The notes under the pieces were generated by a model that was not told where the DNA came from, did no database searches, and saw only the letters and a list, made by a program, of their open reading frames with translations. From contig NC_064035.1 in the NCBI RefSeq assembly GCF_932526225.1, forward strand, positions 9,597,296 to 9,661,295: a stretch of DNA of 64,000 nt, given 5' to 3'. Made by a program: the position numbers and the translations under genes. Positions 24,364 to 38,100 of this stretch are shown here, piece by piece. Every line of letters begins with the position of its first letter. Within the stretch, counting starts at the first letter, position 1. Source of the stretch: Nematostella vectensis (lineage: Eukaryota > Cnidaria > Anthozoa > Actiniaria > Edwardsiidae).

Positions 24364-27300
24364 ATGGCTTCAGAGTTTGCCACTATAATGCCTATTTATT
24401 ATTTTGTATTCCCACAAAAAGCTGTATATTTTGTCGCTGCCGACTTGAAAGAAGCTGAAGACATTTTCGCTATGGATGGGGTTACGCTGTATCTTAGTTT
24501 AGTGAGCGTGTGCGGGGGTCTGGCCAATCTCTTAGTCCTGGTCGTACTATTACGGCACTTGAGAAGTCTACGAGTTCCGGAAATCTTCATCTTAAGTATT
24601 ACCCTTTCCGACTTCTTGTCCTGTGCAGTTGGGATACCTCTAGCCATACACGCAAGTATAGCAGGAACCTGGCCGTATTGTCTGGAAGGCTGTAAGGCCC
24701 ACGCATTCTTCATCTACACTTTTGGGCTGGTGTCTCTTGTCCACCTTGCGATCATGGCATTTGAAAAGTACCTGACCATCTTCAAACATATGTCAAAATG
24801 GGGGAATTTTCTGAGCAAGAGAGGAGCTTCGCTTATCGTGGTCGGCTTGTGGGTGTATTGCTTGTTTTTCACCGTACCACCTTTATTTGGTTGGGCGGCG
24901 TATGGGTTGGAAAACGGTAACCTTACATGCTCCATAAAATTTGACAGTCGTCATCCTGTGGATATTTCTTACTATGTAGTTATGTACATTGGAGGATTTT
25001 TCATCCCGCTTGGCCTAATTCTTTACAGTTATTACCACATAAACAAGGTAAGATAATAAGTCACCCACCCTCATCATTTCGAGTGTACCGACAATAGGTC
25101 CTTTGCGTAAAAGGCGTCACGAGCATTGAGCTAAAACTGGAGACTGAGTCATTGGCGGGGACTTATTGAGATTAGGAGCAAATATATTTTTTATTGAGCA
25201 GGAACCCCCAATAATTCTGAAAACTTCAGTCCACCTAGTGATGTTTGTCAACTGTTATTTTATTTACAGTGGAGATTGAAAATAAAGAAAAATATTAACT
25301 ATGTGCATGAATACCATGTCAATTTTTGTGTCGGCAAATCTCAATTTAGCCGCCGCCGCCCCGTAACACTACAACACTAACGATATTATTGCGTAAAACG
25401 CAGTGGCTTTATAGCTCTTTATGTCTGACAGTCGGGACAGGTCTTGGATGGACTAAATGCCCGACAGTTTTCAATTTATTCAAATAACACAGTAAATTGT
25501 CTTCCTAGTGAGTTCAAAGTATCCTATATTTGTTGAGAAAAGGCAAGCGAATCTGAATTGAGCTTTGCTGTCGGTATTGAACGCTTTCCGTTGTCTGAGT
25601 ACACCATAAAATCGTAATTTAGTGACACAGGATTTTTCTGTGTCTACAGCCGGGTGTCTACAAAACGAAGACCTAAAACCTAATACCTAAAACCTGTGAC
25701 CCCCCAAAAATTTCAGTTATTATTTAGTCTACCTTGTTTTCCAAATGGCTATAAAGCGCGAAAGTTTCATATGGAATCAGTGATCCTAATGAGGTAATTC
25801 AGCGAATTTTGTGGCGCTTTTCACGGAGGAAGTATCCTCATGTGCACGCCAATGAACTATTTTTAACTGTCGTTTATTTGTCCAATTAAGGTAATTCCCT
25901 TGAAATAGTTCTACAACCCAGAAAACTTGCCATAAACAATATTGAAGTTAAGGGCTTTCAAAAATTTTTATTAAAATATGGGGGTAGCGACCTCGTTTTC
26001 ACAACAGAGGGGCGTAGAGTTGACGCGTTTTTACTGATCGTGCAAGGAAAAATCCCAACTCTTATGTTTCAAAAAGAGTGCCTATAGACTTTAGAAAATT
26101 AAGTTCTGTTTGTCGAGCTGCCAAAATCCGATCTCCTAAACAATAACCCGTAGTAGCTAATGTTAAAAACAAATCAAATTTTAAGAGATCGCACTTAAAG
26201 ACATTGTTTTGGCCACTATTCATACGGTAAAAAGCGCCATTTTGAAGTATGTTTACGGCTTTTAAGCGAAATAACAAAACTTCTACAACCCAACTTTTTT
26301 TCTTCTTTCAGTATATCATTTTTCCATATATATTTAACTATTTGAGCAAATAAAAAATGGGGGTAACGGACTTCGTTTTTTTGTCAAAGCGATTTTAAGT
26401 AAAAAACGCGCGCCTTTTGCTTTGTTTTCTTGTACAACTGTGGCGCGCGCGCGCACTTAATACCGGAAAATTCGCAAACAGCGCGCGCCACTATGCGCAG
26501 AAGGGGTGCGCAGTGCAATTCAAGGGAATTACCTTAAAAATTGTAGCTGCACACATTTTTCAGACACGCTCCTTTGCCCGAAAAATTATCTCAAAAACTC
26601 TCCCGAACCTAACAGACCCGGCAATTACCGGTAATTTAGAAAAGTTTTCGAACTCCCTGGCTGGCGAGGAAGAGTGTTTATAAAAACAAAGCTTTTGCGT
26701 AGCGCGCCGATACGGGTTCCCGACAAGTAAATTATAATTTCCAAAGTTTATGAATAGATTGGCTAAATAGTTATTGAAATCCTAGTTTTGTCGATGTCTG
26801 TAGACAACTTGCACCCCAACAATTGCTGTGGCATCGGCATTTTTCGAAACAAAGACAAAGAACAAGTAAATAAAGTCTCATTTTGTAGAAAAACTAATAA
26901 TTTCGCGAAGCTGTTTATTTTTTTAGGAGCACTGTGACAGCTAAATGTCAAATCATTTGACAGAGATGAAACCTGATTGGTTGGAAGGAAATCTGATGAT
27001 GTAAGCCTTGATTGGCCCACTTTTTACAGGGCAGTGGAATGGTTTTCTCTGTGATGAAAACTTTCTACAACTCGACACAACTGAAACATGGAGCGATTTC
27101 CCGAAAGTTAGCGGGCAATTAATATTTTGGAAGAAACACCCGAAAATGTTTACCGGGTGGCATTCCGGTTTCTGAGTTTATCGGCGTTTTAAGAAACAAC
27201 CACCTGGAAACACAAGTAGTTCCCTTTTGCCAAAAGAAAAAAAAAATGAACAACCTTATTATCTCATAAGGATCACTGATTCCACATGAAACTTCCACGC

Positions 27301-28391
27301 TGTGTAGCCCTTTTGGGAAACAAGGTAGGCTAAATAATAACGGTAAAATTTTGGGGGTGGTTGCTTTTGAGGTCGTAGCTTTTGGGGTCACAGGTTTTAG
27401 GTTTTAGGTCTTCGTTATGTAGACACCCGTCTACAGCTCTCAAATTTACAAAAATATCACGGCAAATTGTCTTCCTAGTGAGTTTAAAGTATTTTATATT
27501 TGTCGAGAAAGGGTAAGCGAATATGAATTCTGCTTTGTTGACCCGATTCAAATGGAAAGAAAAATGATACAATTCAGTAAACATCCCATATATACCGACA
27601 CCGAAACTCAATTTAGATTCGCTTGCCTTTTCTTAATAAATATAGGAAATTCTTAGGTGTCACTTTGACAACGATTTTGTGTATACAAGCAAGGAAAAGC
27701 ATTCAATTCCGACAGCAAAGCTCAATTTAAAATCGTTTGCCCTTTCTCAACAAAAATAAAATACTTTGAACTCACTAGGAAGACAATTTACTGGCTTTTT
27801 TGAATAAATTGAAAACTGTCGGGCATTTAGTCCATCCAAGACCTGTCCCGACTGTCGGGCATATAGCCACCACGTATTTTAAATGTTTAGTTCTCTTGCT
27901 TTATTCCACTCCAGGTAAAACATAGGGTGGCAGTTCGAAAGTACGCTTCCAATGACGTGAACAGAGTGGCTCATATCCGCAGAAATGTTAAGTACGCGGT
28001 AAAGCTGGCGTTGCTGATTGGAGGGTACTTATTATCCTGGGCACCATATAGTGTCATAACATTCTTGATTGTACTCCAGGTAGAGCTGAGTGACCAGGCC
28101 GTGTATGTGCCCAGTCTCTTCGCCAAAACCAGCTTTATGTACAATCCCTTCTTGTACTTGGTCTTCTTCAGATCTTTTCGAAAAAAGCTTTTCGTCACTC
28201 TCACGACAAGAGAGTATCGGGCACGGCGAAGAAGGAAAATGTTGCTTGAGTATTTTCCCCATTTGACGAATGAAAGTACTAGCACAAGCCACACTGCAGG
28301 GGCTGTACCGTTACAAATTAGAGTAAATGTGCGTCCAGATTCTATCCCATTTATTGTACCCACTGGCGCACCCCTCGAAACCAGGTTATAA
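24364..28391 (+). CDS. Opsin (rhodopsin-class GPCR), two exons
   Basis: Exon 1 is 24364-25047 (donor AAG|GTAAGA) and exon 2 is 27915-28391 (acceptor CTCCAG), giving 386 residues; starting at the later ATG (24472) would give 350. Seven hydrophobic segments are visible. TM7 carries the retinal Schiff-base lysine (residue 299, codon 28125-28127) in PSLFAKTSFMYNPFLY, so this is an opsin and not merely a class A receptor. The TM3/ECL2 cysteines are present. The glutamate six residues before the ECL2 cysteine (bovine 181) is present, whereas the position equivalent to bovine E113 is His. The DRY motif reads EKY. TM6 has SWAPY. The C-terminus ends ETRL, a class I PDZ-ligand pattern. The single intron lies between TM5 and TM6. 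The cnidarian opsin subgroup was not resolved. Confidence 0.95.
25395..27875. mobile_element. Nested palindromic elements filling the opsin intron
   Basis: Outer arms of about 180 bp (25395-25580 and inverted 27690-27875) share gacagtcgggacaggtcttg and cttcctagtgagttcaaagt. A third, direct-orientation fragment lies at 27460-27530. Inner arms (from 25649, cgggtgtctacaaaacgaag, and inverted to about 27437) continue for at least 150 bp, including tttcatatggaatcagtgatcc-like sequence. The centre holds no gene. Most of the 2.87-kb intron is therefore one foldback structure with an inner element. Confidence 0.8.
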
Positions 28392-28394
28392 ACG

Positions 28395-28560
28395 GAGAAT
28401 AATCATCATCATCACCAACCCACCACCACCATCACAACAACCATCGCCATCACAACCACCACCATCACCACCACCACCGCCACAACCACTATCATCATCA
28501 TCATATCTTCACTACCACCATAACCATCATCATCATCATCTCCATCATAACACCAGCCCC
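28395..28560 (+). repeat. CAT/CAC trinucleotide-rich tract in opsin 3'UTR
   Basis: Low-complexity imperfect (CAN)n and (ATC)n sequence starts within about ten bases of the opsin stop codon and runs to about 28555. Confidence 0.85.
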
Positions 28561-29195
28561 GTAGGCTGGATTTAGCGGTTGTTAGGAACTTTAACAACAA
28601 CAGATACTGGCGGCGTATGGGTGCGTCCGAACAGCCCGCGGCCCCCTTCCCCTAGCCCACGGATATATTACCACATTCGTAATCGTTTCTGTATAGCATT
28701 ACCTTATCGGTATATCATACCTTTAACTCATTTTCTTTATGTCCCTTAGCACAATACTTATCTTACGCTTAAAATACCTTGCTGGAAAGTGTGAAATACG
28801 TAATACAAAAATGTAATATAAAAGCAATTTTAAAGGATATAAACTCCACCGATGTACAATAGCGTTGGCATCTAAGAGCAAAAAGTATGGAATTAAAATA
28901 TGGTGGTATGACCCGTATTTCCTATGGTTAGATGTTAGTTTTTTCCCGGGCATAACCCGGTCCTCTGCCATCCCGCCCTGCCTCATAAACATTCGCAAAT
29001 TACCATTTTCTGTCCCAACGTGCGTTTATTTTCCCGTACTTTTTGTTTTCAAGGGATGTTTTTTGCTCGCGCGCACGCACATACATAACGTTCTCAAACT
29101 TGCACTTGACCCAGGCACTTGACACTGCTACAATTACGGTCAGCGGTTTCTTCATTTCCGTGAGTGCAACACTGTTCTAAGCCCATGAAAACAAG
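28561..29195. other. Opsin-METTL2 spacer
   Basis: No gene recognised. It should contain the opsin polyadenylation site and the METTL2 promoter. AT-rich in its left half. Confidence 0.4.
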
Positions 29196-32100
29196 ATGGC
29201 AGACAAGACTGCGAATCCAAGACCGCAATTTGGAAATCGAATGCTAACAGACCCTTCTAAAGTATTTGAACATAACGCTTGGTAAGGGGTAATTAAGAAC
29301 AGTGTTACAGTAAATATAGGATATACGATGCTTCGCTCACTGTCTCGCGAGGCCAAAAATTCACAGTGTGCGGTCGATTGAACGAACCCACGTCTCACGA
29401 AGAACTGAGGCTATATATTCTCTGCTTGAACTGTGGCATCTAGTCTCTAGAGGAAGTGTTTTAATGGCTACTTTTAAAGTACAGGAAACATCCTCATATA
29501 AGAAGGTATAATTTTGACGATCAGGCTAAATAGATTTTTATAAATCGGTGTAACTTTTGAATAAATCAGGCTGTTTAGGCTCTTTATTGGTTCATCTTTT
29601 TGTATATACACCGAACAAAACAGTCTCTATTTAGAATGTTTGCTGACTTTAACAATTACAATCAATGCCGAACACAACTATAAACCAATGTTAAATTTAA
29701 CTACACTATAAAATGCACCAAACTTTTATGAAAAGTATCCTTTCTCTTGTTATCAACTGTAAATAAGAACTTGAGTGATCTTTCAAATAAGAATCTAATC
29801 TTTCCCACCAGGCTGATAAGGTTTTTCTTAAGGGGTGTTTAAAATGCCAAATTTCAGCCTGTAGGTTCTTATGTGCTGGTGTTTACTGTATTCAATACTC
29901 CCTCCTGTCACCTTTTTGGGGGGGCAAAAATTTAAATAAAAAAAGAAAATCCTACAAGGAAAACAAGTCATGTTCTACATGTACTCTCTTGCATGTATTG
30001 TATGTGCACATGTTTTTTTGTTTGCCAAGCATGGTATTCAATCAAAACATTTCCATTAAACTTTTGTGTTGAACATATACCTGTTTTACCATTTAGCTAG
30101 TCACCAAACTAAACATTTCACATTCTTCATGCTCTTATCCAATAAGAGAGCTTGAAAATTCTATTACATTATTTTGGTCTCACATAATAATAACAAAAAA
30201 ATATGCTCACTCACTGTTTTATAAAATAGTTGCATGTTTAATCACCTTGTAGAACAAACCCACAGGGAGCAAATGAACATCTCCCCATTCCCAATTCCAA
30301 ATAAGCACCTTGCCTTGATGGGTTGCACTTCCATGATAAGGGGGACTGGACATTTGAAGTGAAGTAATGAAAAATGACAGTACTGACCAGCACAACATTT
30401 TATTATTGAAAGCTTGTTTTGTTATGGTTTTGGGGGAAGTTTTTTTATCTAGAGATTTTTTTCATCTAGAGATAAAAAATAGTGATAAAGGCCTCCAAAT
30501 AACACCTCCCTGGGACATTCGAAATTAAATAAACCCTGCAGCGCTTATTCATGATTCACAGTAGGCAATTTCTGTAGACCATCTTGGCTAAGCTTGTTTT
30601 GCCAGAGCTCTTTTAGCATCTATTTGTAGGGATAATGTTGAATGGGGAGAAGAGCAAGAAGAAGAGGCACAAGCCAAAATAGCAGAAAATGCAGCAGTCA
30701 TGGTTGATGAGCAATTAAAAGGTATGTGTAGCAAATGTTCTCTAAAAAGTTTCATAATTTCCAAAACAAATATGGAAGTCTTGTTACAAAAGATACAAAA
30801 CTATGACTTCAACCCAATACATACGTACTATGTATATTTGACTTCAATCCAACACTTACTAAATGTATATTTGACTTCAAATCAACACATACTTATGTCA
30901 ATTTGCAGAAAAGTATGAAAATGAAGCAAATCAATTTTGGGATGAATTTTACACACAGCATCAGAACAGGTATTTGACTGTGTTTGAAAAGTTTAATATT
31001 TTTTATATGATGCCAAAGATAATGTAGCTGTTGGTTTAATTTTTTGAAATTATCATCCATGATCATCAGATGGTATTAATTTAATCTGTAATTTAAACCT
31101 ACAGTATGTTAGTTTGGGTGGTTATTTTGTAAATAAACCCCTTCTGGCAGCTGGGATATTGGCGGATAATGTCCAAGGATGAGAAATGGTACGAAAAATA
31201 AACAGTTGGCTGTGAAGCGAAGCTTTGAGGGCAACTGTGAAATTTTGAGGACCATTTCTCATCCCCCGACATTGTCCACCGATACCACAGTAAGCCAAAG
31301 AAGGAGGGTATTTATTTTATATTCCAGTGACCACACTGAAAATTGTGCAGTGATGTGCAGAGGAATGACACACACTTTTGTGAAGTTTTTTGTCATTTCT
31401 TTTACTTTCGAGTTTCAGGATAAATTCTAAAAAAATATATCGATGATTTGTCTATAAAAAAAAACATTCTTTCTGTGCCTTCATAGCATTTTGAAAACCT
31501 TGGTGTTTATTTGAGGAGTTATTGAGCAGATGAAAAGCATGTTTTGACTGCACAAAAATGTTTACAGGACGGATATCACTTTGGCTGGATGTTATCGTCT
31601 GATATTTGTTCTGTGAAAATGTGCACGTGGCCTATTTGGCCAATGAGCATGCGGGAAAATTCATAACTGAGATATAATGTTCAATGACTCTGGGTTTGGT
31701 AACCATGGCAGCCTGGTAAAAACGACCATGCAAAAATGGTGTCTATTAATTACTTCAGGGGGAATTCATATTCTAGCAAATCTACCCCTTTATAAAGGAT
31801 TCTGTTAACCCATGAATGTGTTAGTACAGCACTGAAATGCAAGTCTAATTTATATTTCATTTCAATCAGTTATGTTTTTTTTGTTATTTTGAATTTTTTA
31901 TTAGTAACATACTTACAATACATACAAACAAACTTTTCCTTGGTAGTGGCATCTTATAACGCATAACCACAACACTGATTAAACATGTTCACATGATTAC
32001 TTTTTTCTTTGAATTAGGTTTTTCAAAGACAGACATTGGCTGTTTACCGAGTTTCCAGAGCTTGACACACCAACTGAGTCAGAAGCTGTTGCAAGTTCTG

Positions 32101-35100
32101 AGATGCTAAATAATGAATGTTACCAAAAAGGTGTTTTTTCTTGCATATAGATTGTTGATTACCAATGAATTGGGACTGATAGAATTTTAGTCTGGCTGTA
32201 GCCAGGATTTTGAGTGGGTGGATTACCCATTTAGCAGACTTTTTTCTCTTGGTTATCTCCTACTAGCTTGCAGTGATACACAATTTTAATTCATTTGGAC
32301 CTTCAAATTAAATGGGGTGGTTCGTTGGAACCCCCCTTTTCTGTTGTTTGTGAAATTTGTTGTACAGATAGTAAACAAGCAAGACCTAAAGCAACAATCC
32401 TAGAAGGCAGACATAGGGGCCCCTGGAAACTTGCCGAAAAAATATAGAGTCTAGCTTATTCTTTGTTTTATTGTTCTTTGTTGATTTTTCCTCTTAGTCC
32501 CAGTTAGACAAGAATTAAGATTACCTGTTTAAAGTCTAGCATGGGTTTCATTAAGTTTCAAGTAGGCGGTGGAAACTGATAAGTAGAGGGTTGAAGTTAT
32601 TAGTTCAAATAAAACTTTAAATCTGGCGTTTAGAAAATAGTAACAGGCAGTAACGGCGGTCACCTGGGTCTAAAGAAATTCCCTGTCTAGGGTACTGGAT
32701 AGTTAATGTCCAAAAACATCAAGCATGCAATATAACTTGAGGTTGTGATCTATCCGCCACACCTGGCAGGACTATGACAATCAAATATGCTAAAAACATT
32801 GTAATTAACAATGTAATTAACAAATGTAATTAACCCTCGCCTAGAATTCAGCCATTTGTAAAAGGTGTATGGGTAAACGCAAGCATTATTTATCTATTTA
32901 TTTATAAATGTTTGCCTCTTGTTGAATTTATTGAAAAGACATAAAAAGCAAGTGATTTTATTGTATATTTTTTTATGAGAAGCTTTAGGCAATTTATTAG
33001 GTCTGGAAGAATGAAGCACTAGCCTTTTATATAAAATTGGTTAAATTTAATTTGTTAATTATTGTTCTGTTGGTATCTGTATGTAGTGACACAGGTTGAG
33101 GAAGCATACCCTGGAGTCCAAGCAAATAAGCGTATTCTTGAGGTACAAAAATGGTTTCTCTATTGTAATTTTGTTGATTGTATTACTTGAAAATTGCATG
33201 TGCTATTTCATAATGACATTTTTTTCCCAATTGGTCACAAAATTATGTAAATTATGTAAACAGTTTTAAATTGTGTTTCTAACTAAATACTGAATAATGT
33301 CTTTACTCAAACACAATCAACTATTTTAAAGCAGACATTTCAGCAACTTAGGATGTGTCTGTTATTAGAAGTAGAACTCTAGTTTGATCAAAAGATCTTT
33401 GAGTAAAGTACGTACTTGCCAACCTTAAAGGCTGAAAACCAGGAGATTGTGCTTCAAATACCAGAACTGTATAAGAAATTCTTGATTAATTTTCCAAGGA
33501 GATTACTTTAAATGTATAGGATGCTTCAATTTTTTTGCTGGGAAATAATGGCTAAAAACCAGGAGTCTCTCACGATATCTGGGAGAGTTGGCAGATATAA
33601 AAATAACCAGACCTGTTGTAACTTTTTAGCAAGTTTGGCCTCCCTATTTGTTGATTTTTTTAAAAAGAATGTGGGGAAATCCTTTGAAGTACAACTTACC
33701 TCTGGCCCTTGTTCATAATATCTTAAGATCCCTCATAAACATAGCTGTCAACTCATCCGCATTAGGTGGGTGTCACAAGATTTTGGACCTCATCACAAGC
33801 CTAATTTTTGTGAAAATGTTAATACATTCTCTGTATTCTCCTGCATTGACTCTCTTGGGTTTTTTCACATATTTACTGTATTTTACCTGATTCCACAAGA
33901 TTTCTGTCAAAGATGGGTTGGCAGCTTTGTATGAAGGAACCCCTGGGGGTGGCCCAGGTGGACGTCGAATTCCCTGCCTATTTATCAGATAATATAACAT
34001 TTGTGTTTTAGGTTGGATGTGGAGTTGGGAACACTGTTTTTCCTATTCTTGAAGCCAACAAGTAAGCCCAATACTATCACTAGAAAGACTTGAAAGGCCT
34101 GGAAAAAAATGGTTTGTTATAGCAAACATTTATCAATAAATCACAGGTCCCCAAGCTAATATGTTGTATTTTACGTGTCTCATTCACTGTAAATATATGT
34201 TGCGTTTCAATAAAAAACAAATTGGGACGAAAATTATAATAAAATACCTTCAAACTTTTCTAACCAGTTTGTGGAGTTGTTATTTAAATCCCTGTGAAGT
34301 TTCCATCCATTAGGGGCAATATTTAGCGATTGAAACTTCAATCGCTCAATATTGCCCCAAATGGATTGAAACTTAACCAAAATGTACACAAACATGTAAG
34401 AAAAGTTTGAAGAAATTTTATTATATATAATAATAATAATTAATATATTTAAGTAATGCACCATATACTTCTACTGTAACTATGAATGAAACACGTAAAA
34501 TACAACATTAGCCTGGGGAACCTGTGCATAAATTAAATTTTATTTCAAGGAGGGTGGATGATAATGTAGTCTATACAATCATTTAAAAGTGGATAAAAAT
34601 ACCAAAGAAAAAGCCATAAGGAAATGTGCCCTACACTACACTATATCCAAGATTCCCATATCATCAGTATAATAAACAGTTCCCTGAGTTACCGGGATAC
34701 CTGTGGTTAACACAATCACGTGATTATCGTAAAGGATCAAATAAATCTTCCTGCCTTTAAAATGGCTCTATACCAGTACGAAAGTGTATTTATAACGGGC
34801 TGCAGCCGAGGTATTGGCCTCGAATTTGTGAAACAGTTTGTGTGTTTGGCAAAACCTCCAAAGCACATTATAGCGACGAGCCGGAAGATAGACGAAGCGA
34901 GCGAATTGTACAAACTCGGTCTAATACACGACAACCTACACGTCTTCCAACTCGATGTGACTAGTCCTGAATCGATTCGAGAAGCTACTGAGAAAGCCAC
35001 CTCTATTCTCCAAGGATCTGGGCTCAGTCTGCTTATTAATAACGCCGGTTTGTTTGTGAATAAAGGTCTAGACGATATTGAAGCGGAAGACATGATAGAA

Positions 35101-38100
35101 GTTTTCAAGACACAAACCGTAGCACCTCTTATGATAACGAAGAGTCTACTGGGGCTGCTAAAACAAGCAGCTAGGAGCAGCGTGCCGGACCTGAAGACTG
35201 GTAAAGCCCTGATCGTCAATATCTCATCAAAGACATCTCTTATCAGTGATAACCACTCCGGAGGGATGTACGCTTCGAGGGCGAGTAAATGCGCATTGAA
35301 TATGGTGACCAAGTCATTGTCTGTGGATTTGAAAAAAGACGGGATTTTGGCGGTGGCTGTCAACCCAGGCTTTGTCAAAACTCGAAAGGAATTTAAAGAT
35401 GCTGCTCCACTCACCCCAGAGGAAAGCGTATTAGCAATGATGAAAACGATCGACTCGATCGACGAGTCCAAATCAGGACTGTGTTTGAATTACTCGGGAG
35501 AAGTGTTGCAGTGGTAGACGTGGCGGGAGACTGTTTCTGGAGACTGTGAGAGTTCCCTACAGAAGAGCAGCATGATTTTTTGAAGATCCTCTGGTACACA
35601 ACATTAGAATCCTGTCAACAACTAGTTGACAGAACGAGGATCATCCAACAAAGAGCTAGAAATAAACAGAAATAAACAATGACTAAAGGTTGCCTCAATT
35701 CCATGATGGCAAAGGCAATAAGTACTTTTTTTTAATCATGACCCCACCAGTGTCTTGGACCATCTTTATTATGACCCTGCATTAATAAATAAAAGCTGTT
35801 TCTATAACTGTGATTATATGGCACAACTTTACATGCACAAAGGGGCTAATCTAGGAGTTTGAAAAAGAGGGAGCCAAAACAAGGGTTTCAATCAGAACAT
35901 AGCTAAAGGTGGTTAGAAGGGGGCCCTTGAACTTCAGTTATACAATTTTACTCGTAAATAGTAGGCTCTGATTGGTTAAGGCCCATGTGTTATTAGAGGA
36001 CACATGCACGCTTGGCGTCAGCATGTGCTCCCCCAAAACTAGATTATAACGCATCTATTAGAGGGCAGACTCACTCAAAAATGAGATCTATTTGTTAATC
36101 AGCACATAAATAGGGGTGATTGGAAGGGGGCTTGATCTTCAATCAGCACATAACATTGGTGGAAATAGCAGTGGGTACTGCTCCCCTACCCCTATTTCCA
36201 GAGACTTTGCTTAAAAATGTAAAGAAATATATAGCTATGTCTGAATATGGGCTATGGGACAATTTTACTTTGTATCACTCCTCCAGTGAGCTCTGTTCCT
36301 AGAAGCTAAACCAAAGCAAATACAACCAGTTGAGGCAGGAATACATGGTTTATTCAACACTAACAAGCTTTAGATATCACTTTGGAGTTAACTGTCCTAT
36401 AGCCTGTGATGCGAGTAAAGTAAGATTCAAACTTAACATCTATTTTTCATTCTTGATTCCAGTGACTGTAAATTGTTTGTCTACTGCTGCGATTTCTCAC
36501 AAACTGCTGTAGATTTAGTAAAGGTGGGTAAGGCCTATTTGCTCCTTAGCAACCTTACTTTGGTACAAATCTATGTTATTTTACACAGTATTCTCTCATC
36601 TGGTTTCTTAAAGACACTGAAAGAGACAGAAATTGATTTAAAACTCATTGTTTCAGGTTGAAGATGCTTGTATTCAGGGAGTCTAGGCACATGCCCTCAT
36701 TTTTCTTTTGAAGTTGACATTTTCCATCCAATGAATCTATCAATATTTAAAGGACCTTGTCTGACAAACCTTTGTTATTGTTTTTATTCTAAATTTCCAG
36801 ACAAATTTGTTTAAAAAAAATTCAAAATAAACCATCTATGGACGCTTTCTTTCACTTGGTAATTTGATAGGATGACAACATAGCGGCTGACAAAGATGCT
36901 TTAATAAACATGAATAAAACAGCATCATTCGTTCCGATACTCAGTTTGCCATGGTTCCATGTCCTGAGACATGCTTGTTAAAAAAAGATAGACTTTCTAC
37001 CTCACTTTTAACACTGACCCATGACTCTTTGCTCTAGCAACATCCAGGATATGCGTGTGGTCGCTGCCATGCCTTTGTCTGTGATGTCACCCAAACATCG
37101 TTTGAGTACCCATTTCCAGACTCATCTCTAGACATCATCATTCTCATATTCGTTCTCTCGGCCATAAGACCAGACAGGTAAGAGACACGTTTTTGCTTGA
37201 TCCAGTTATGAATAGATTTGAAGGGTTTAGCATGTTTACAGGGAAGTGCAAAGCCATACTGATACATCTCCTTTGAATTACAGAATGCAAGACGTCATTT
37301 GTAGGTTAGCCAAGGTGGGCGTCAATATTCACGTGTCTCGTATCTAAATATTCATGTTACTTGTGTAGCTTGACAAAGTGTCTGGCTTGCGTGACTTGTT
37401 GCGTAACCTTTTTGTCAAGAAAGTGGAACACTTAAACATACTTCGTGCATGTTGGACAGAGAACAACTCACACTAGGAAATACCCCCATGCAAGTCGGAC
37501 ACAACACAACACATGTCATGCAAGTCAGACACATGACACAAAACATACGTCATGCAAGTTGGACACAAACAACACATGCATAATGCAAGTTTTACACAAC
37601 ACATAAGTCATCCAAGTTTGACACAACACAACACATACATCATGCAAGTTTGACACATAATACAAAACATACGTCATGCAAGTTTGACACTACAGCACAA
37701 ACATCATGCAAGTTGGACACAACACATACGTCATGCAAGTTGGACACGACATAACACATACATTATGCAAGTTGGACATATAATACAACACATACGTCGT
37801 GCAAGTTTGACGTAACGCATACACATGTATCATGCAAGTTGGACACAACACAACACATACATCATGCAAGTTGGACACATATAGCACAACAAATACGTCA
37901 TGCAAGCTGGACACAACACACACATGCAAGTTGGACACATATAGCACAACAAATACGTCATGCAAGTTGGACACAACACACACATCATGCAAGTTGGACA
38001 CGACACACACATCATGCAAGTTGGACACGACATAACACATACGTCATACAAGTTGGACACGACACATACGTCATGCAAGTTGGACACGACACATACGTCA

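Noticed and set aside
34737-35471. 244-codon minus-strand frame opposite the nested dehydrogenase
   Set aside because: Shadow of the real gene. Its protein has no domain signature, whereas the plus strand has a complete SDR motif set.
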